From an uncultured Dehalococcoidia bacterium (GTDB taxonomy: Bacteria > Chloroflexota > Dehalococcoidia > Lucifugimonadales > UBA3495): DNA of 64,000 bases. The stretch is taken from positions 62,001-126,000 of the forward strand of contig OY282565.1 of NCBI GenBank assembly GCA_958296445.1, given 5' to 3'. This document shows positions 8,784 through 17,492 of the stretch, in pieces; the stretch's first letter is position 1, and the number at the start of each line of letters is the position of its first letter. The notes beneath the pieces are model-generated. The model was not told where the DNA came from. It saw only the letters and a list, made by a program, of their open reading frames with translations, and searched no databases. The translations under genes were made by a program, and so were the position numbers.

Positions 8784-9701
8784 ATGGAACGCAGAATCCC
8801 CACTAAAGAAGAAGTGCTGGCCTACCTGAAAGACGACCGCAACTGGGGCCGCTGGGGCGACGAAGACCAAATTGGCGCCGTCAATATGATTACCCCGCAA
8901 AAGCGCGTCGAAGCCGCCGGCCTAGTCAAGTCGGGCCGGGCCGTGTCCCTCAGCCGCGAATTTCCCACCATCCCCGCCCCCAACAACCCCACCCCGGCCC
9001 ATCACTATATGAAAAAAGTCTACCGCAGCCCATCCGCCGGATTTTCCGCCGACTACTACGGCATCTCCTACCACGGCACCGCCACCACCCACCTAGACGC
9101 CCTGTGCCACGTTTGGGACGAAAACGGAATGTGGAACGGGCGCAACCCCGAAGAGCAGATCACGATGGACGGAGCCCAGTGGGGCGCGGTGCAACACTGG
9201 AAGGACGGCCTAACCACCCGCGGCGTGCTGCTGGACGTCCCCAAGCACCGTGGCGAACCCTACGTCACTATGGAAAGCCCCATCCACGGCTGGGAACTGG
9301 AAGACATCGCCAAAGAGCAGGGCATCGAAATGCGCCCCGGCGACGCCCTGCTGGTCTACGGCGGGCGCGAAGCCTGGAACGCCGACGGCAACCCCCTCTG
9401 GGGCAGCAACCCCTTGGAGCGCCCCGGCCTGCACATGAGCTGCCTGCCGTTCCTCCGCCAGTCGGACATCTGCCTGCTGGGGTGGGATATGATGGACTTC
9501 ACCCCCAACGGCTACGAACTGAGCTGGGCGGTTCACGGCTCCATTTTCGCCTACGGCATCGGCCTGCTGGACAACGCCCTGCTCCAGCCCCTGGCCCAAG
9601 CCTGCGCCGAAGAGGGCCGCCACGAGTTTATGCTCACCCTCAACCCCCTGCGCGTAGTCGGCGGCACCGGCTCCCCAGTCAACCCCATCGCCATACTATA
9701 A
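8784..9701 (+). CDS. Cyclase-family (kynurenine formamidase-like) metal hydrolase
   Basis: A 305-residue member of the cyclase/KynB-like family, with the metal-binding pattern SYHGTATTHLDALCH (H97, H103, D105, H109). Family members hydrolyse formamides, lactones or other cyclic amides; this longer version with the N-terminal NWGRWGDEDQIG motif is usually annotated only as cyclase. AAGGAG precedes the ATG. A paralogue is at 45,152-46,081 with the same GRWGDDDQ motif. Substrate unknown. The C-terminal TGSPVNPIAIL is shared with the paralogue, so the gene is full length. Confidence 0.88.
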   Translation: MERRIPTKEEVLAYLKDDRNWGRWGDEDQIGAVNMITPQKRVEAAGLVKSGRAVSLSREFPTIPAPNNPTPAHHYMKKVYRSPSAGFSADYYGISYHGTATTHLDALCHVWDENGMWNGRNPEEQITMDGAQWGAVQHWKDGLTTRGVLLDVPKHRGEPYVTMESPIHGWELEDIAKEQGIEMRPGDALLVYGGREAWNADGNPLWGSNPLERPGLHMSCLPFLRQSDICLLGWDMMDFTPNGYELSWAVHGSIFAYGIGLLDNALLQPLAQACAEEGRHEFMLTLNPLRVVGGTGSPVNPIAIL

Positions 9702-9847
9702 AACCGCGGGCGGGTCGTTCACCTTACAGCCCCCAGCAAGCTCAGGACTCAGACAAACGGCCCGCCCGCCATAGCCACCGGGCGGCTTCACTCGACAGAC
9801 AGGCGGCCTACCTTAGCCAGCAGGCCGCCCACCCTAACCGCGGCGGC

Positions 9848-10024
9848 CTACCCCTCGTCGTCCTCGCCGCCATCGTAGATAGAGTTCTCGAAAACGCGCA
9901 TCTCGCGGCAGTTGCGGCACTCGCCCCGGCTGTATCGCCCGTTGGCCGGCTCGATAACCCAGTGATGCCGACAGGCCGGCGCATCCTCCACTGCCAGCGC
10001 CCCGTGCGTCTGCTCCAAAACCAT
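9848..10024 (-). CDS. Small Cys/His protein, probable zinc ribbon
   Basis: A 58-residue ORF with one Cys at residue 18, followed by RHHWVIEPANGRYSRGECRNC, giving a C-x2-C knuckle (C36, C39), then REMRVFENS and an acidic tail. The arrangement suggests a small metal-binding domain; function unknown. Support for a real gene: GGAGG lies eight bases before the ATG, there is low similarity to repeats, and a terminator-like hairpin plus an AT-rich leader lie immediately upstream. It is convergent with the cyclase gene and divergent from the CoA transferase. I believe similar short HHWVIE proteins recur in Chloroflexota genomes, from memory only. Confidence 0.7.
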   Translation of the reverse strand: MVLEQTHGALAVEDAPACRHHWVIEPANGRYSRGECRNCREMRVFENSIYDGGEDDEG

Positions 10025-10067
10025 TGCTGCCACCTCCACATACCCGCGTTGAAAAATAAAAAATAAT

Positions 10068-10110
10068 GCTGGACGGCCAGCCAAGAACCCGGCCGGTTTT
10101 CCCGTCCAGC
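10068..10110 (-). terminator. Terminator-like hairpin in the leader of the small Cys/His gene
   Basis: On the minus strand GCTGGACGG pairs with CCGTCCAGC, with a GC-rich centre, and is followed by ATTATTTTTTATTTTTC. This is the form of an intrinsic terminator, yet it lies about 45 bases upstream of the small gene's start, after a possible promoter (TTGACT, 17-base gap, TAGCTT). It may be an attenuator or the end of a short leader transcript. Confidence 0.5.
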
Positions 10111-10320
10111 AAAAGCTATCCCCAACAGCGTCAACAGTCAACGGTTTTAGCATCATTTCCGAAATAGTTTTAGAAATTAACCAAAATTTTACACCCGCAG
10201 ACACCGCCATACCGCAACGCCCCCGGCCCGCCCGCCTTGCCCCTAACCGCCGTGGGCCGTAGAATGCCCCAAACGCCAACCGCATTCCCGGCCACCGGCA
10301 GGGAAAGGGAGTCGCCAATT

Positions 10321-11535
10321 ATGCCAGCCCTGAACCACCCCCTTGAAAACGTCCGCGTCATTGACCTAGGCCGCCACCAGGCCGGCCCCAGATGCGCCCA
10401 GGTCCTAGCCCGAATGGGCGCCGAAGTCATCAAAATCGAAAGACTCGGCGGCGAGGAAACCCGCTACCACGGCCCCTGGGTCAAAAAGCAGTCCTCCTAC
10501 TGGGTCCAGTACAACTCCGGCAAAAAATCCCTCTCCCTCGACCTCCGCAAAGAGGAAGGCAAGGAAGTCCTGCGCGAGCTGGTCAAGGTCTCCGACGTCA
10601 TCGTGCAAAACTTCCGCCCCGGCACCATCGAAAATATGGGCTTCGGCTACGACGTGCTGAAAGACCTAAACCCCCGCATCATTATGGTCAACGTATCCGC
10701 CTACGGCCAGTTCGGCCCCTACCGCGACAACATCGGCTACGACCCCATCGGCCAGACGATGTCCGGCATCACCATGGTCACCGGCGAAGAGGGTATGCCC
10801 CCGATCCGCACCGGCGTCCCCATCATCGACCGCATAACCGCCCTCCACGCCGCCATCGGCGCCCTGGCCGCCCTCCACGAGCGCGAGGCGTCCGGCCTAG
10901 GCCAGTCTATGGACGTCTGCCTGGCCGACACCGGCTACTCGATGACCGAAATCCCCATAACCGCCTACCACGGCACCAAGATACCGCCCCGCCGCGGCGA
11001 CACCACCGCACCGCCGTCGGGCATCTACCCCTGCCGCGAGGGCTGGGTGCTGGTGTCGGCCGGCGACCAGCACCACTGGCACCGGGTCTGCAACGCCCTA
11101 GGCAAACCCGAATGGCTGGAAGACCCCCGCTTCAACACCCGCCACGAAAGGCTCAACAACCGGGAACTGGTCAACCAAGCCGTGCGGGAGCTGCTGGCCG
11201 AAAAGACAATGGAGCAGGCCATCGCCCACTTCACCGAACACGACGTAGTGGCCGCCCCGGTGAACACCATCCCCCAGGCCGCCGAAGACCCCCACCCCTG
11301 GGAGCGCCGGGCAATGGTGGAAGTCCCCGACTTCCTAGCCGGCGAAATAGCCGTATCCGGCGACTACTGGCACTTCTCCCGCACCCCGGCCCAAATCGGA
11401 ACCACCCCCCAAGTAGGCGAACACAACGAGGAAGTGCTGTCCGGCCTGCTGGCCTACACCCCGGAGCAAATAGCCGCCTTCCGCCAAAACCGCGTAATCT
11501 CCGAGGAACACTACTACGACGACATCCCCGGCTAG
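10321..11535 (+). CDS. CaiB/BaiF-type (class III) CoA transferase
   Basis: A 404-residue family III CoA transferase. N-terminal VIDLGRHQAGPRCAQVLARM and GAEVIKIER are typical. VIVQNFRPGTIE and IMVNVSAYGQFGPY follow, and the catalytic Asp is probably D198 in GQSMDVCLAD. These enzymes move CoA between carboxylic acids (formyl/oxalyl, carnitine, succinyl-mesaconyl and others); the donor is not predictable. The start at 10321 is supported by AGGGA and alignment to the family N-terminus; upstream open frame is low-complexity. It lies 22 bp before a DUF2851 gene, with no obvious functional link. Confidence 0.92.
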   Translation: MPALNHPLENVRVIDLGRHQAGPRCAQVLARMGAEVIKIERLGGEETRYHGPWVKKQSSYWVQYNSGKKSLSLDLRKEEGKEVLRELVKVSDVIVQNFRPGTIENMGFGYDVLKDLNPRIIMVNVSAYGQFGPYRDNIGYDPIGQTMSGITMVTGEEGMPPIRTGVPIIDRITALHAAIGALAALHEREASGLGQSMDVCLADTGYSMTEIPITAYHGTKIPPRRGDTTAPPSGIYPCREGWVLVSAGDQHHWHRVCNALGKPEWLEDPRFNTRHERLNNRELVNQAVRELLAEKTMEQAIAHFTEHDVVAAPVNTIPQAAEDPHPWERRAMVEVPDFLAGEIAVSGDYWHFSRTPAQIGTTPQVGEHNEEVLSGLLAYTPEQIAAFRQNRVISEEHYYDDIPG

Positions 11536-11557
11536 TGGGCGTGGGACGCGCTACCCG

Positions 11558-12850
11558 ATGAGTTTCAACTACGGCGGGAGCGGGGCGGCGGTTATGCGCG
11601 GCATTGGCGAGTCGCCGGGCGGCGAGCGGCCCGCGATACCGGAACGGCTGTTGTGGAAGCTGTGGAAACGCCGCGCCGCCCGGCAGGATGAGTTCCGCAC
11701 CGGCGCGGGAACGCGCGTCCGCGTGCTGTACCCTGGCCGCGCCGGAACCGCCGCAGGCCCCGACTTCCGCGACGCGCTGCTAGAGGTCGAAGGGCTGGGG
11801 TTGGTGCGCGGCGACGTGGAAATCCACCTGCGCCAGCGCGACTGGACGGCCCACGGCCACGGCGATGACCCCAACTATAACGGCGTGGCGTTTCACGCCG
11901 CGCTGGAAACTGACTCGCCGGAAACCGCCCTTGCCAGCGGAAACGCCGCGCCGGTCATTTCCCTAGCCAACCTGCTGGATGGGGCAGACGACGGCGAACC
12001 GGCCCCGCCGGACGCCGCATCGGCAGCGGCCGAATTGTGGGCCCTGCTGGCCCGTCGCGGCTACCCTCGACCCGACAGCGCGGCGGAAACCGGCAGCCTG
12101 CTGGAGCAAGCCGGCGATGAACGATTCCGGCGCCGGGCCGCAACCCTAGGGCGGTTCGCCGCGGAGCAAGGCCCTGAGCAGACGCTGTATGAGGCACTAC
12201 TGGAAGGGCTGGGCTATCGTCACAACCAGCAGCCCTTCGTCAAGCTGGCGCACCAAGCGCCGATTGCCGCCCTGCGCCGGGCCGCGCTGCCGGTGCTGTA
12301 CGGGCAACGCCCTATGGTGCTGCGTCACTGGCTGCTGGCCGTATCGGGACTGGACGGCGGGGCCGCCGGGGTTGCGCCGCGCCTGCCGCCCGGACTAGGC
12401 CCCGCAATGGCGCGGAAAGAGTGGCGCCTGTTTCGGGTGCGCCCGGCCAACCACCCAACGGCGCGAATCGAAGGCGCGGCGGAGTTAGTGGCGCGGTTCT
12501 TGGAGCGCGGGCTGCTTGCCGGGCTGGGCGACGCCGCCGGGTCGCCCTCACAGCTTGCCGCCGCCCTGACCGTTGACGGACGGGATGGCGGCGCGGCTCT
12601 CATCGGCACCGGGCGGGCGCGGGATTTGGCGGTCAACGCCGTGCTGCCCCTGTTGCACACCCTGGACGGTGGCGGCGCGGAGTCCGCCCCTATGGAAATT
12701 TACCGCCGCTTCCCCAAGCTGACGGGCAACGAAATTGTCCGCGAAATGGCGGCGCAACTGTTCCCGGAGCCATGGCAAGCCGAGGCCAGCAACGCCCGAC
12801 GGCAACAGGGTTTACTCCACTTGGCTGCCCTGCTACGGGGCGGGGGCTAG
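11558..12850 (+). CDS. DUF2851 family protein
   Basis: A roughly 430-residue protein matching the DUF2851 pattern: PERLLWKLWKRR near the N-terminus, then a GTRVRVLYPGRAG segment, AGPDFRDALLEV, GDVEIHLRQRDWTAHGH and YNGVAFHAALE. Function of the family is unknown; conserved D, E, H in GPDF and GDVEIH suggest a nuclease-like or metal site, which is my inference. Start could be 11558 or the in-frame ATG at 11594 (MRGIGESPGG). It is probably co-transcribed with the CoA transferase. Confidence 0.82.
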   Translation: MSFNYGGSGAAVMRGIGESPGGERPAIPERLLWKLWKRRAARQDEFRTGAGTRVRVLYPGRAGTAAGPDFRDALLEVEGLGLVRGDVEIHLRQRDWTAHGHGDDPNYNGVAFHAALETDSPETALASGNAAPVISLANLLDGADDGEPAPPDAASAAAELWALLARRGYPRPDSAAETGSLLEQAGDERFRRRAATLGRFAAEQGPEQTLYEALLEGLGYRHNQQPFVKLAHQAPIAALRRAALPVLYGQRPMVLRHWLLAVSGLDGGAAGVAPRLPPGLGPAMARKEWRLFRVRPANHPTARIEGAAELVARFLERGLLAGLGDAAGSPSQLAAALTVDGRDGGAALIGTGRARDLAVNAVLPLLHTLDGGGAESAPMEIYRRFPKLTGNEIVREMAAQLFPEPWQAEASNARRQQGLLHLAALLRGGG

Positions 12851-12964
12851 ACTACGCCTAGCCCCCCGGCCTACGGTTCCGTCATTCCCACAAAGGGGGA
12901 ATCCACACGGCCTTGCCGGGTACGCCCCCACTCCCCTGGCCCTCCGGAGGGGGAGGGTAGATTA

Positions 12965-13309
12965 TTAGTCCGGCTCGGCCAGCGGGATAGCCAGGGAGGT
13001 GCGCATCCCGGCGTAGGGAGAGCGGGCGATATGGCCGTGGCCGCTGAGGTCTTCGGCTACCAGAATGTCGCCCGGCTCCAGTTGCACCTTGGAGCCGTCG
13101 GCGCACTCGAACTCGGCGGTTCCTTCCAGATTGACCACGTACTGCCGCCTCGGGGCGGTATGGTAATCGGAGAAGTTGGGGGCTTCCCGCCGGTTCAGGT
13201 TGATGTCGCCGTCGCCCAGCCGGTTCACAATCCCCGCCATTTCCTCCGGGGTAACTTCCTCGAAATGGGACTCGCCATCGTCGCCCGAATAAACGCGAAT
13301 GATTTTCAT
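12965..13309 (-). CDS. Small cupin protein (paralogue 4 of 4)
   Basis: A 114-residue single-domain cupin beginning MKIIRVYSGDDGESHFEE. The core has YHTAPRRQYVV, GTAEFECADGS, LEPGDILVAEDLSGHGH. Likely metal ligands are the His of YHTAP and the His residues of GHGH. It is the last of four tandem paralogues; with the 13,401 copy it forms subgroup A (YHTAPRRQYVV), while the other two have WHPAPRRQYII/VI. Substrate unknown. A hairpin repeat separates it from the next copy. Confidence 0.82.
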   Translation of the reverse strand: MKIIRVYSGDDGESHFEEVTPEEMAGIVNRLGDGDINLNRREAPNFSDYHTAPRRQYVVNLEGTAEFECADGSKVQLEPGDILVAEDLSGHGHIARSPYAGMRTSLAIPLAEPD

Positions 13310-13400
13310 ATCCGTTCTCCTGAAAGTGAATTAACCACAGAGAGCGCAGAGAGTTTTTTGATATGTCCCTCTGGCCTCTATGTCCTCTGTGACGAAAACC

Positions 13401-13739
13401 CTAGTCGGCCAGCGGGACGGCCAGCAGGACGCGGGGTTCGTCGCCGATGCCGCGGGCGATGTGGCCGTGGCCGGTCAGGTCTTCGGCAATCAGCACATCG
13501 CCCGGCCCCATCCGGTACTTGGTGCCGTCGGCGCACTCGAACTCCGACTGCCCGCTCAACCCCACCACGTATTGCCGCCGCGGGGCGGTGTGATAGTCGG
13601 AAAAGGAAGGCGACGGGCGGGTGTTGAACTCTACGGCGCCGCTGCCCAGCCGCTTGGCTACCTCGGCGAACTCCTCGGGAGAAACCACCTGAAAGTGGGA
13701 CTCGCCGTCGTCGCCCGAATAAACGCGGACTACTTTCAT
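13401..13739 (-). CDS. Small cupin protein (paralogue 3 of 4)
   Basis: A 112-residue cupin starting MKVVRVYSGDDGESHF (start at 13739 by alignment to its neighbour; an upstream ATG would add four residues). The core has YHTAPRRQYVVGLSG and MGPGDVLIAEDLTGHGH. Clearly a tandem duplicate of the 12,965 gene. It probably binds a small ligand or metal as a stand-alone cupin; no fused catalytic domain. Confidence 0.82.
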   Translation of the reverse strand: MKVVRVYSGDDGESHFQVVSPEEFAEVAKRLGSGAVEFNTRPSPSFSDYHTAPRRQYVVGLSGQSEFECADGTKYRMGPGDVLIAEDLTGHGHIARGIGDEPRVLLAVPLAD

Positions 13740-13813
13740 CTCGTCCTCCAATTATTCACCGCAGAGAATTTTTGATATATCTCTGTGGCCTCTGTGCGCT
13801 CTGGGATTAAAAC

Positions 13814-14149
13814 TTAGGCCAGAGGGATGGTGGCGGTGATGACTTTGCCGCCGCCGGTGCCGCGGGTGGTGTGGCCCTGGCCGGTGGTGTCTTCCACCAG
13901 CCGGGCGTCGCCGGGGCCGAACTGGTGCAGCGAGCCGTCGCCCAGTCCAATCTCGATGTCGCCCTCGATGCAGATTACGTACTGGCGGCGCGGCGCCGGG
14001 TGCCAGTCTATGAAATAGCCGGAGTCCCGCTCGGTGAAAGTGATGCTGGCCGCGTCGCGCGGCTGGGCCAGTTCGGGATGGGCGGCCAGGCTCTGCTCCT
14101 CGATATGGGTCTGGCCGTCGTCGCCAGTGTACATTCGATAGATTCCCAT
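13814..14149 (-). CDS. Small cupin protein (paralogue 2 of 4)
   Basis: A 111-residue cupin starting MGIYRMYTGDDGQTHIEE at 14149. The core has WHPAPRRQYVICIEG and GPGDARLVEDTTGQGHT. It shares the last motif exactly with the 14,220 copy, so these two are the most recent duplicates. GGAGC lies upstream of the start; the frame is open further but that extension overlaps the repeat and the next gene's sequence. Confidence 0.82.
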   Translation of the reverse strand: MGIYRMYTGDDGQTHIEEQSLAAHPELAQPRDAASITFTERDSGYFIDWHPAPRRQYVICIEGDIEIGLGDGSLHQFGPGDARLVEDTTGQGHTTRGTGGGKVITATIPLA

Positions 14150-14219
14150 AGTCGGCTCCTTACAAAGAGTTCCCTCGCCCCTTGGGAGAGGGTTAGGGTG
14201 AAGGCGTCTCCAGCCTACA

Positions 14220-14555
14220 TTATGCCAAGGGAACGACAACGCTGATGCTGGGCGCATCGCCCGGCACGCGGGTGGTGTGGCCCTGGCCGGTGGTGTCTTC
14301 CACCAGCCGGGCGTCGCCGGGGCCGAAAGTGTGGCTGGAGCCGTCGCCCAACCCGATTTCGATGTTGCCCGACAGCGAGATGATGTACTGCCGCCGCGGT
14401 GCCGGGTGCCAGTCAATAAAATGCCCCGGCTCCCACTGCCGGAAAGTGATGGTCGAGACGGCGATGGTCTCCGATAGCCCCGGATGGTCGGCGATTTTGA
14501 GCTCTTCGAGATGGCTCTGCCCATCGTCGCCGGAATACAAACGATAGATGCCCAT
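14220..14555 (-). CDS. Small cupin protein (paralogue 1 of 4)
   Basis: A 111-residue cupin starting MGIYRLYSGDDGQSHLEEL. The core has WHPAPRRQYIISLSG and GPGDARLVEDTTGQGHT. First of the four tandem cupins, 18 bp after the HEPN/PaREP1-like gene, so probably one transcript. A CCCTTGGGAGAGGGTTAGGG repeat lies between it and the following copy. Confidence 0.82.
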   Translation of the reverse strand: MGIYRLYSGDDGQSHLEELKIADHPGLSETIAVSTITFRQWEPGHFIDWHPAPRRQYIISLSGNIEIGLGDGSSHTFGPGDARLVEDTTGQGHTTRVPGDAPSISVVVPLA

Positions 14556-14572
14556 TGCTACGCTCCTACGGT

Positions 14573-14962
14573 TTACCTTAGATAGCCTGCCAACTTTGCT
14601 GCATCATCTACATAGTCGGCGGTTTCACGAATGCGCCGTTCTACCTCGTCTAAGGGTTCACACGCACCCAAGTAAAAGCAGGCCCCATGCAGATGGCCCT
14701 GCCTAGAGAAATAGCGTCGAACCAAGGAGTTGGCGGCGCGGTCTGTTGCAGCTAGTGCTACCAGCCCTCTGGTAGTGTCCGGGGATTGTTCCGGTTCAAC
14801 GCCCGTCTGGGCCAGGATGAGGGCATCGGTGGCACGCTTGGTAGCGCACCAAGCCTTTTCCGCGGCGTCGCGAATGTCGCCCTGCGCCAGCAGCCGCAGC
14901 GCGTCGGCGTGAACGGCGCGGGCGTCGGCGAAAATGGCGGATACTCGGTCGGTGGCTACCAT
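14573..14962 (-). CDS. HEPN/PaREP1-like helical protein
   Basis: A 129-residue all-helical protein. The segment LRLLAQGDIRDAAEKAWCATKRATDAL is typical of HEPN/PaREP1-type domains. A possible R-x6-H motif (RYFSRQGH) in the second half resembles the HEPN RNase signature. HEPN proteins act as RNases in toxin-antitoxin and defence systems or as nucleotide-binding partners, usually beside a MNT nucleotidyltransferase; none is present here. Upstream neighbour is a DUF429 protein. Assignment is by pattern, moderate confidence. Confidence 0.55.
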   Translation of the reverse strand: MVATDRVSAIFADARAVHADALRLLAQGDIRDAAEKAWCATKRATDALILAQTGVEPEQSPDTTRGLVALAATDRAANSLVRRYFSRQGHLHGACFYLGACEPLDEVERRIRETADYVDDAAKLAGYLR

Positions 14963-15012
14963 GCGGTTACCTCCCCTTTATTTAACCACAGAGAGCGCAG
15001 AGAACACAGAGG

Positions 15013-15888
15013 TTATTTCTTGGGGGCGTAAATCCATCCTTCGAGTAGGGCGTAGTCTAGTTCCTCGGTTTGGGGAATGGATTTGCGCGGAGTAAGGAAC
15101 TGCGATTCGTTTATTACCCACATAGCTGCGCCTATGGCAGCAACTAGTGAGTCGAGTTTGTCGTGGTTTTTGATACATTCCGATATGATGGCGTCAAAGT
15201 TTTTTAGTTTAACCCCTGACTTGGATTCCAGCCCGCCCAGAATTTTGCGACGCACCGCCTCTGGATCACCGTCGTTAGACTTGTTTTTGGTTTTGTAATT
15301 TACAGCAGGAAGTCCAAAGGTGCGTAACAATACGCCCGGCATGGTTTCCAGCAATATCGGCCCCTTGCATTTTATGTCTGGCAAAGGTGGAATCCGGCAA
15401 CCAGCTTTACGAAATTGGTGGAGTATTCGCATCCCATGATAGGTCATTTTTAACATACTGGGGTTGACGACGTGGAGAGGAGAGTATGGCCCCGCAAAGT
15501 TGGCGTCGCCGCGCCGCATCACTTCACCGTGACGTTCAACGAAAGAGTTTCGCAGTTTCTCGAAACGGCTGTAATCCATTTCCGCTTCCGCAACAATACC
15601 CCACAAATCAGGCATTTGGAATGCCCTATCTTTCTTTTGCGCGTCTGTCAGGGCATCCGCGAAAGCCCACGGAACGGAAAAGGGGAAATCTAAGGCCACT
15701 ACTGAATCGCTTCGCAAATCCAGTATCAGTTTTTTCAATTTGTTGTGGGTACACGGCAGGTTTTCAGGCAGAGCATCGCACGGCTCCAGTTCCAAGTCCC
15801 TACCACGCAATACCCCCTTAGTGACTTGGGTGGAATTACTTGTTTGGGCCCCGCTGAAATCAACCCCCACAATCGTCCGCTCTGCCAT
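15013..15888 (-). CDS. DUF429 family predicted nuclease
   Basis: A 291-residue protein with the RNase H-fold pattern of DUF429: GVDFSGAQ at residues 8-15 (first Asp), VVALDFPFSVP (second Asp), an ETMPGVLLR segment and HDKLDSLVAAIGAAMW near the C-terminus (third acidic site). Predicted nuclease of unknown target. Base composition is visibly lower in GC than the surrounding genes, suggesting transfer. Head of the minus-strand run that ends with the cupins. Confidence 0.75.
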   Translation of the reverse strand: MAERTIVGVDFSGAQTSNSTQVTKGVLRGRDLELEPCDALPENLPCTHNKLKKLILDLRSDSVVALDFPFSVPWAFADALTDAQKKDRAFQMPDLWGIVAEAEMDYSRFEKLRNSFVERHGEVMRRGDANFAGPYSPLHVVNPSMLKMTYHGMRILHQFRKAGCRIPPLPDIKCKGPILLETMPGVLLRTFGLPAVNYKTKNKSNDGDPEAVRRKILGGLESKSGVKLKNFDAIISECIKNHDKLDSLVAAIGAAMWVINESQFLTPRKSIPQTEELDYALLEGWIYAPKK

Positions 15889-15965
15889 CGTGCCGCCCTT
15901 CGTGCTAGAATTGCCCCGGTCTGGATCGTATCATAGCATAGAAAATTGGCGATGGGGGTATCTGT

Positions 15966-16826
15966 ATGGACTTCACGACGCGGCGGGCGCGATACCGGGG
16001 GATTCTGGCCGGGGAGCAGTGTGTGCATCCTGGGTCGGTGTTCGACCCGATTTCGGCGCGGATTGCCGAGGATTTGGGGTTTGAGGTGGGGATGTTTGCC
16101 GGGTCTATCGCGTCCTTCACTGTACTGGGGGCGCCGGACTTGGTGGTTTTGACGCTGACCGAGTTCGCGCAGCAGATACACCGCATCTGCCGGGCCGGCG
16201 ATTTGTCGCTGATGGTGGACGCCGACCACGGCTACGGCAACGCGCTGAATGTGATGCGCACGGTGGAGGAGCTGGAAACCGCCGGCGTGTCGGCATTGAC
16301 CATCGAGGACACGGTGCTGCCCCGCAGCTTCGGCGCGGGCGATGCGGAGTTGCTGTCGGTCGAGGAGGGCGTGGGCAAGATGAAGGCGGCGCTGGCCGGC
16401 CGCACCGACCCGGCCCTGACCATCGCCGGACGCACCAGCGCCCTGCGCATAACTGGCGTGGATGACACCATCCGGCGGGCCAAAGCCTATGAGCAGGCCG
16501 GGGTGGACGCCATCTTTCTGGCCGGGGCATCCACTCGCGATGAGGTGGCGACGGTGGCCGCCGAGCTGTCGGTACCGTTGCTGTTGGGCGGCACCACCGG
16601 CGAACTACAGGACAAGGAATGGCTGGGGGCCAACGGCGTCCGCGTGGCCCTGCAAGGCCACCTGCCCTTTTCGGCGGCAGTCAAGGCGGTCTACGATACT
16701 CTGAAGGCCCTGCGCGACGGCGTGCCGCCCGCCGACCTGCGCCCCAACCTGGCAACGGACGAGCAGATGGCCCAATTCACCCGCCGCGCCAGCTACCAGC
16801 AATGGACGGCGGACTTTTTGGGGTGA
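15966..16826 (+). CDS. Isocitrate lyase/PEP mutase superfamily enzyme, oxaloacetate decarboxylase-like
   Basis: A 286-residue TIM-barrel enzyme. The N-terminal pattern (GEQCVHPGSVFDPISARIA), then VGMFAGSIASFTVLGAPDLV, the VDADHGYGNALN metal site and TIEDTVLPR resemble the bacterial oxaloacetate decarboxylase branch (PA4872-type) rather than methylisocitrate lyase, which has a KKCGH motif. Likely reaction: Mg-dependent decarboxylation of oxaloacetate to pyruvate in the cytoplasm. Stand-alone gene followed by a hairpin element. Confidence 0.83.
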   Translation: MDFTTRRARYRGILAGEQCVHPGSVFDPISARIAEDLGFEVGMFAGSIASFTVLGAPDLVVLTLTEFAQQIHRICRAGDLSLMVDADHGYGNALNVMRTVEELETAGVSALTIEDTVLPRSFGAGDAELLSVEEGVGKMKAALAGRTDPALTIAGRTSALRITGVDDTIRRAKAYEQAGVDAIFLAGASTRDEVATVAAELSVPLLLGGTTGELQDKEWLGANGVRVALQGHLPFSAAVKAVYDTLKALRDGVPPADLRPNLATDEQMAQFTRRASYQQWTADFLG

Positions 16827-16828
16827 TT

Positions 16829-16935
16829 TTCAACGCAGAGGACGCAGAGGCGGCGCAAAGGGCGCAGAGAGTCTTTTGGAAACCAGTAAAACTCTATGTC
16901 CCCTGCGCGTTCTTTCGCACCCTCTGCGTTTAATT
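16829..16935. repeat. AACGCAGAGGACGCAGAG / CTCTGCGTT hairpin element
   Basis: Imperfect long inverted repeat just after the decarboxylase stop: AACGCAGAGGACGCAGAG on the left, CCCTCTGCGTTTAA on the right. Sister elements lie at about 13,330-13,392, 13,745-13,810, 14,983-15,013, 17,421-17,490, 45,020-45,117 and 51,625-51,687, always at gene ends. Likely an RNA hairpin (terminator or processing signal). Confidence 0.75.
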
Positions 16936-16995
16936 CCCCCGTTGGCCGTTTTGGGGTACACTATTGGCGAACCTTAAATGAGCAGGGAGGAACCC

Positions 16996-17412
16996 GTGAA
17001 CGTCTTTTACAATCACCTTCACTTCCGCAGCGCCGACCCGGATGACGCGGCCAAGTTCTACTGCGACAACTTCGGGGCCGAAATCGTGGCGGAGCGGCCT
17101 CTGTCCAACACCAAGTCCATCGAGCTGTCGCTGAACGGCACCTACCTGATGACCATTTCGGGGCGGGCCCAAGGCGAAGACCCGGTGGCGGGCTCCACCG
17201 AGCCACGCTACGGGCTGGATCATCTGGGATTCCAGACCGACGACATTACGGCCTTGGCCGCCACGCTGAAATCCAACGACGTCAAGTTCAACTGCGAACC
17301 GTGGGTGATGCCCTCCGGCTCCGCCGTGGCCTTTATCGTAGCCCCCGACGAGGTGAGCGTCGAGATTATCCAGCGCCCCAAGCAGGGTGAAGAGAAGGTC
17401 GTGCTGGCCTAG
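16996..17412 (+). CDS. VOC-superfamily (glyoxalase-like) protein
   Basis: A 138-residue protein with two beta-alpha-beta-beta-beta modules: FYNHLHFRSADPDDAAKFY at the N-terminus and YGLDHLGFQTDDITALAA in the second half, closing with SVEIIQRP. Likely metal ligands are H6, E48-region, H in LDHLGF and E in VSVEII. Stand-alone VOC enzymes include isomerases, dioxygenases and resistance proteins; the substrate is unknown. The GTG at 16996 with GGAGG five bases upstream is preferred to the ATG at 16978, which would place the Shine-Dalgarno inside the gene. Confidence 0.82.
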   Translation: MNVFYNHLHFRSADPDDAAKFYCDNFGAEIVAERPLSNTKSIELSLNGTYLMTISGRAQGEDPVAGSTEPRYGLDHLGFQTDDITALAATLKSNDVKFNCEPWVMPSGSAVAFIVAPDEVSVEIIQRPKQGEEKVVLA

Positions 17413-17420
17413 CCCCGGTT

Positions 17421-17490
17421 TTTTCAACGCCGAGGGCGCCAAGAACGCCGAGAGTTTTCGTTATTTTCCCGGCGTATTTGGCGCCTTGGC
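17421..17490. repeat. Variant hairpin element with compensatory arm changes
   Basis: AACGCCGAGGGCGCCAAG on the left pairs with a TTGGCGCC ... TTGGCGTTT right arm. Compared with the 16,829 copy the motif changed from GCAGAG to GCCGAG/GCGCC on both arms, keeping pairing. Confidence 0.7.
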
Positions 17491-17492
17491 GT

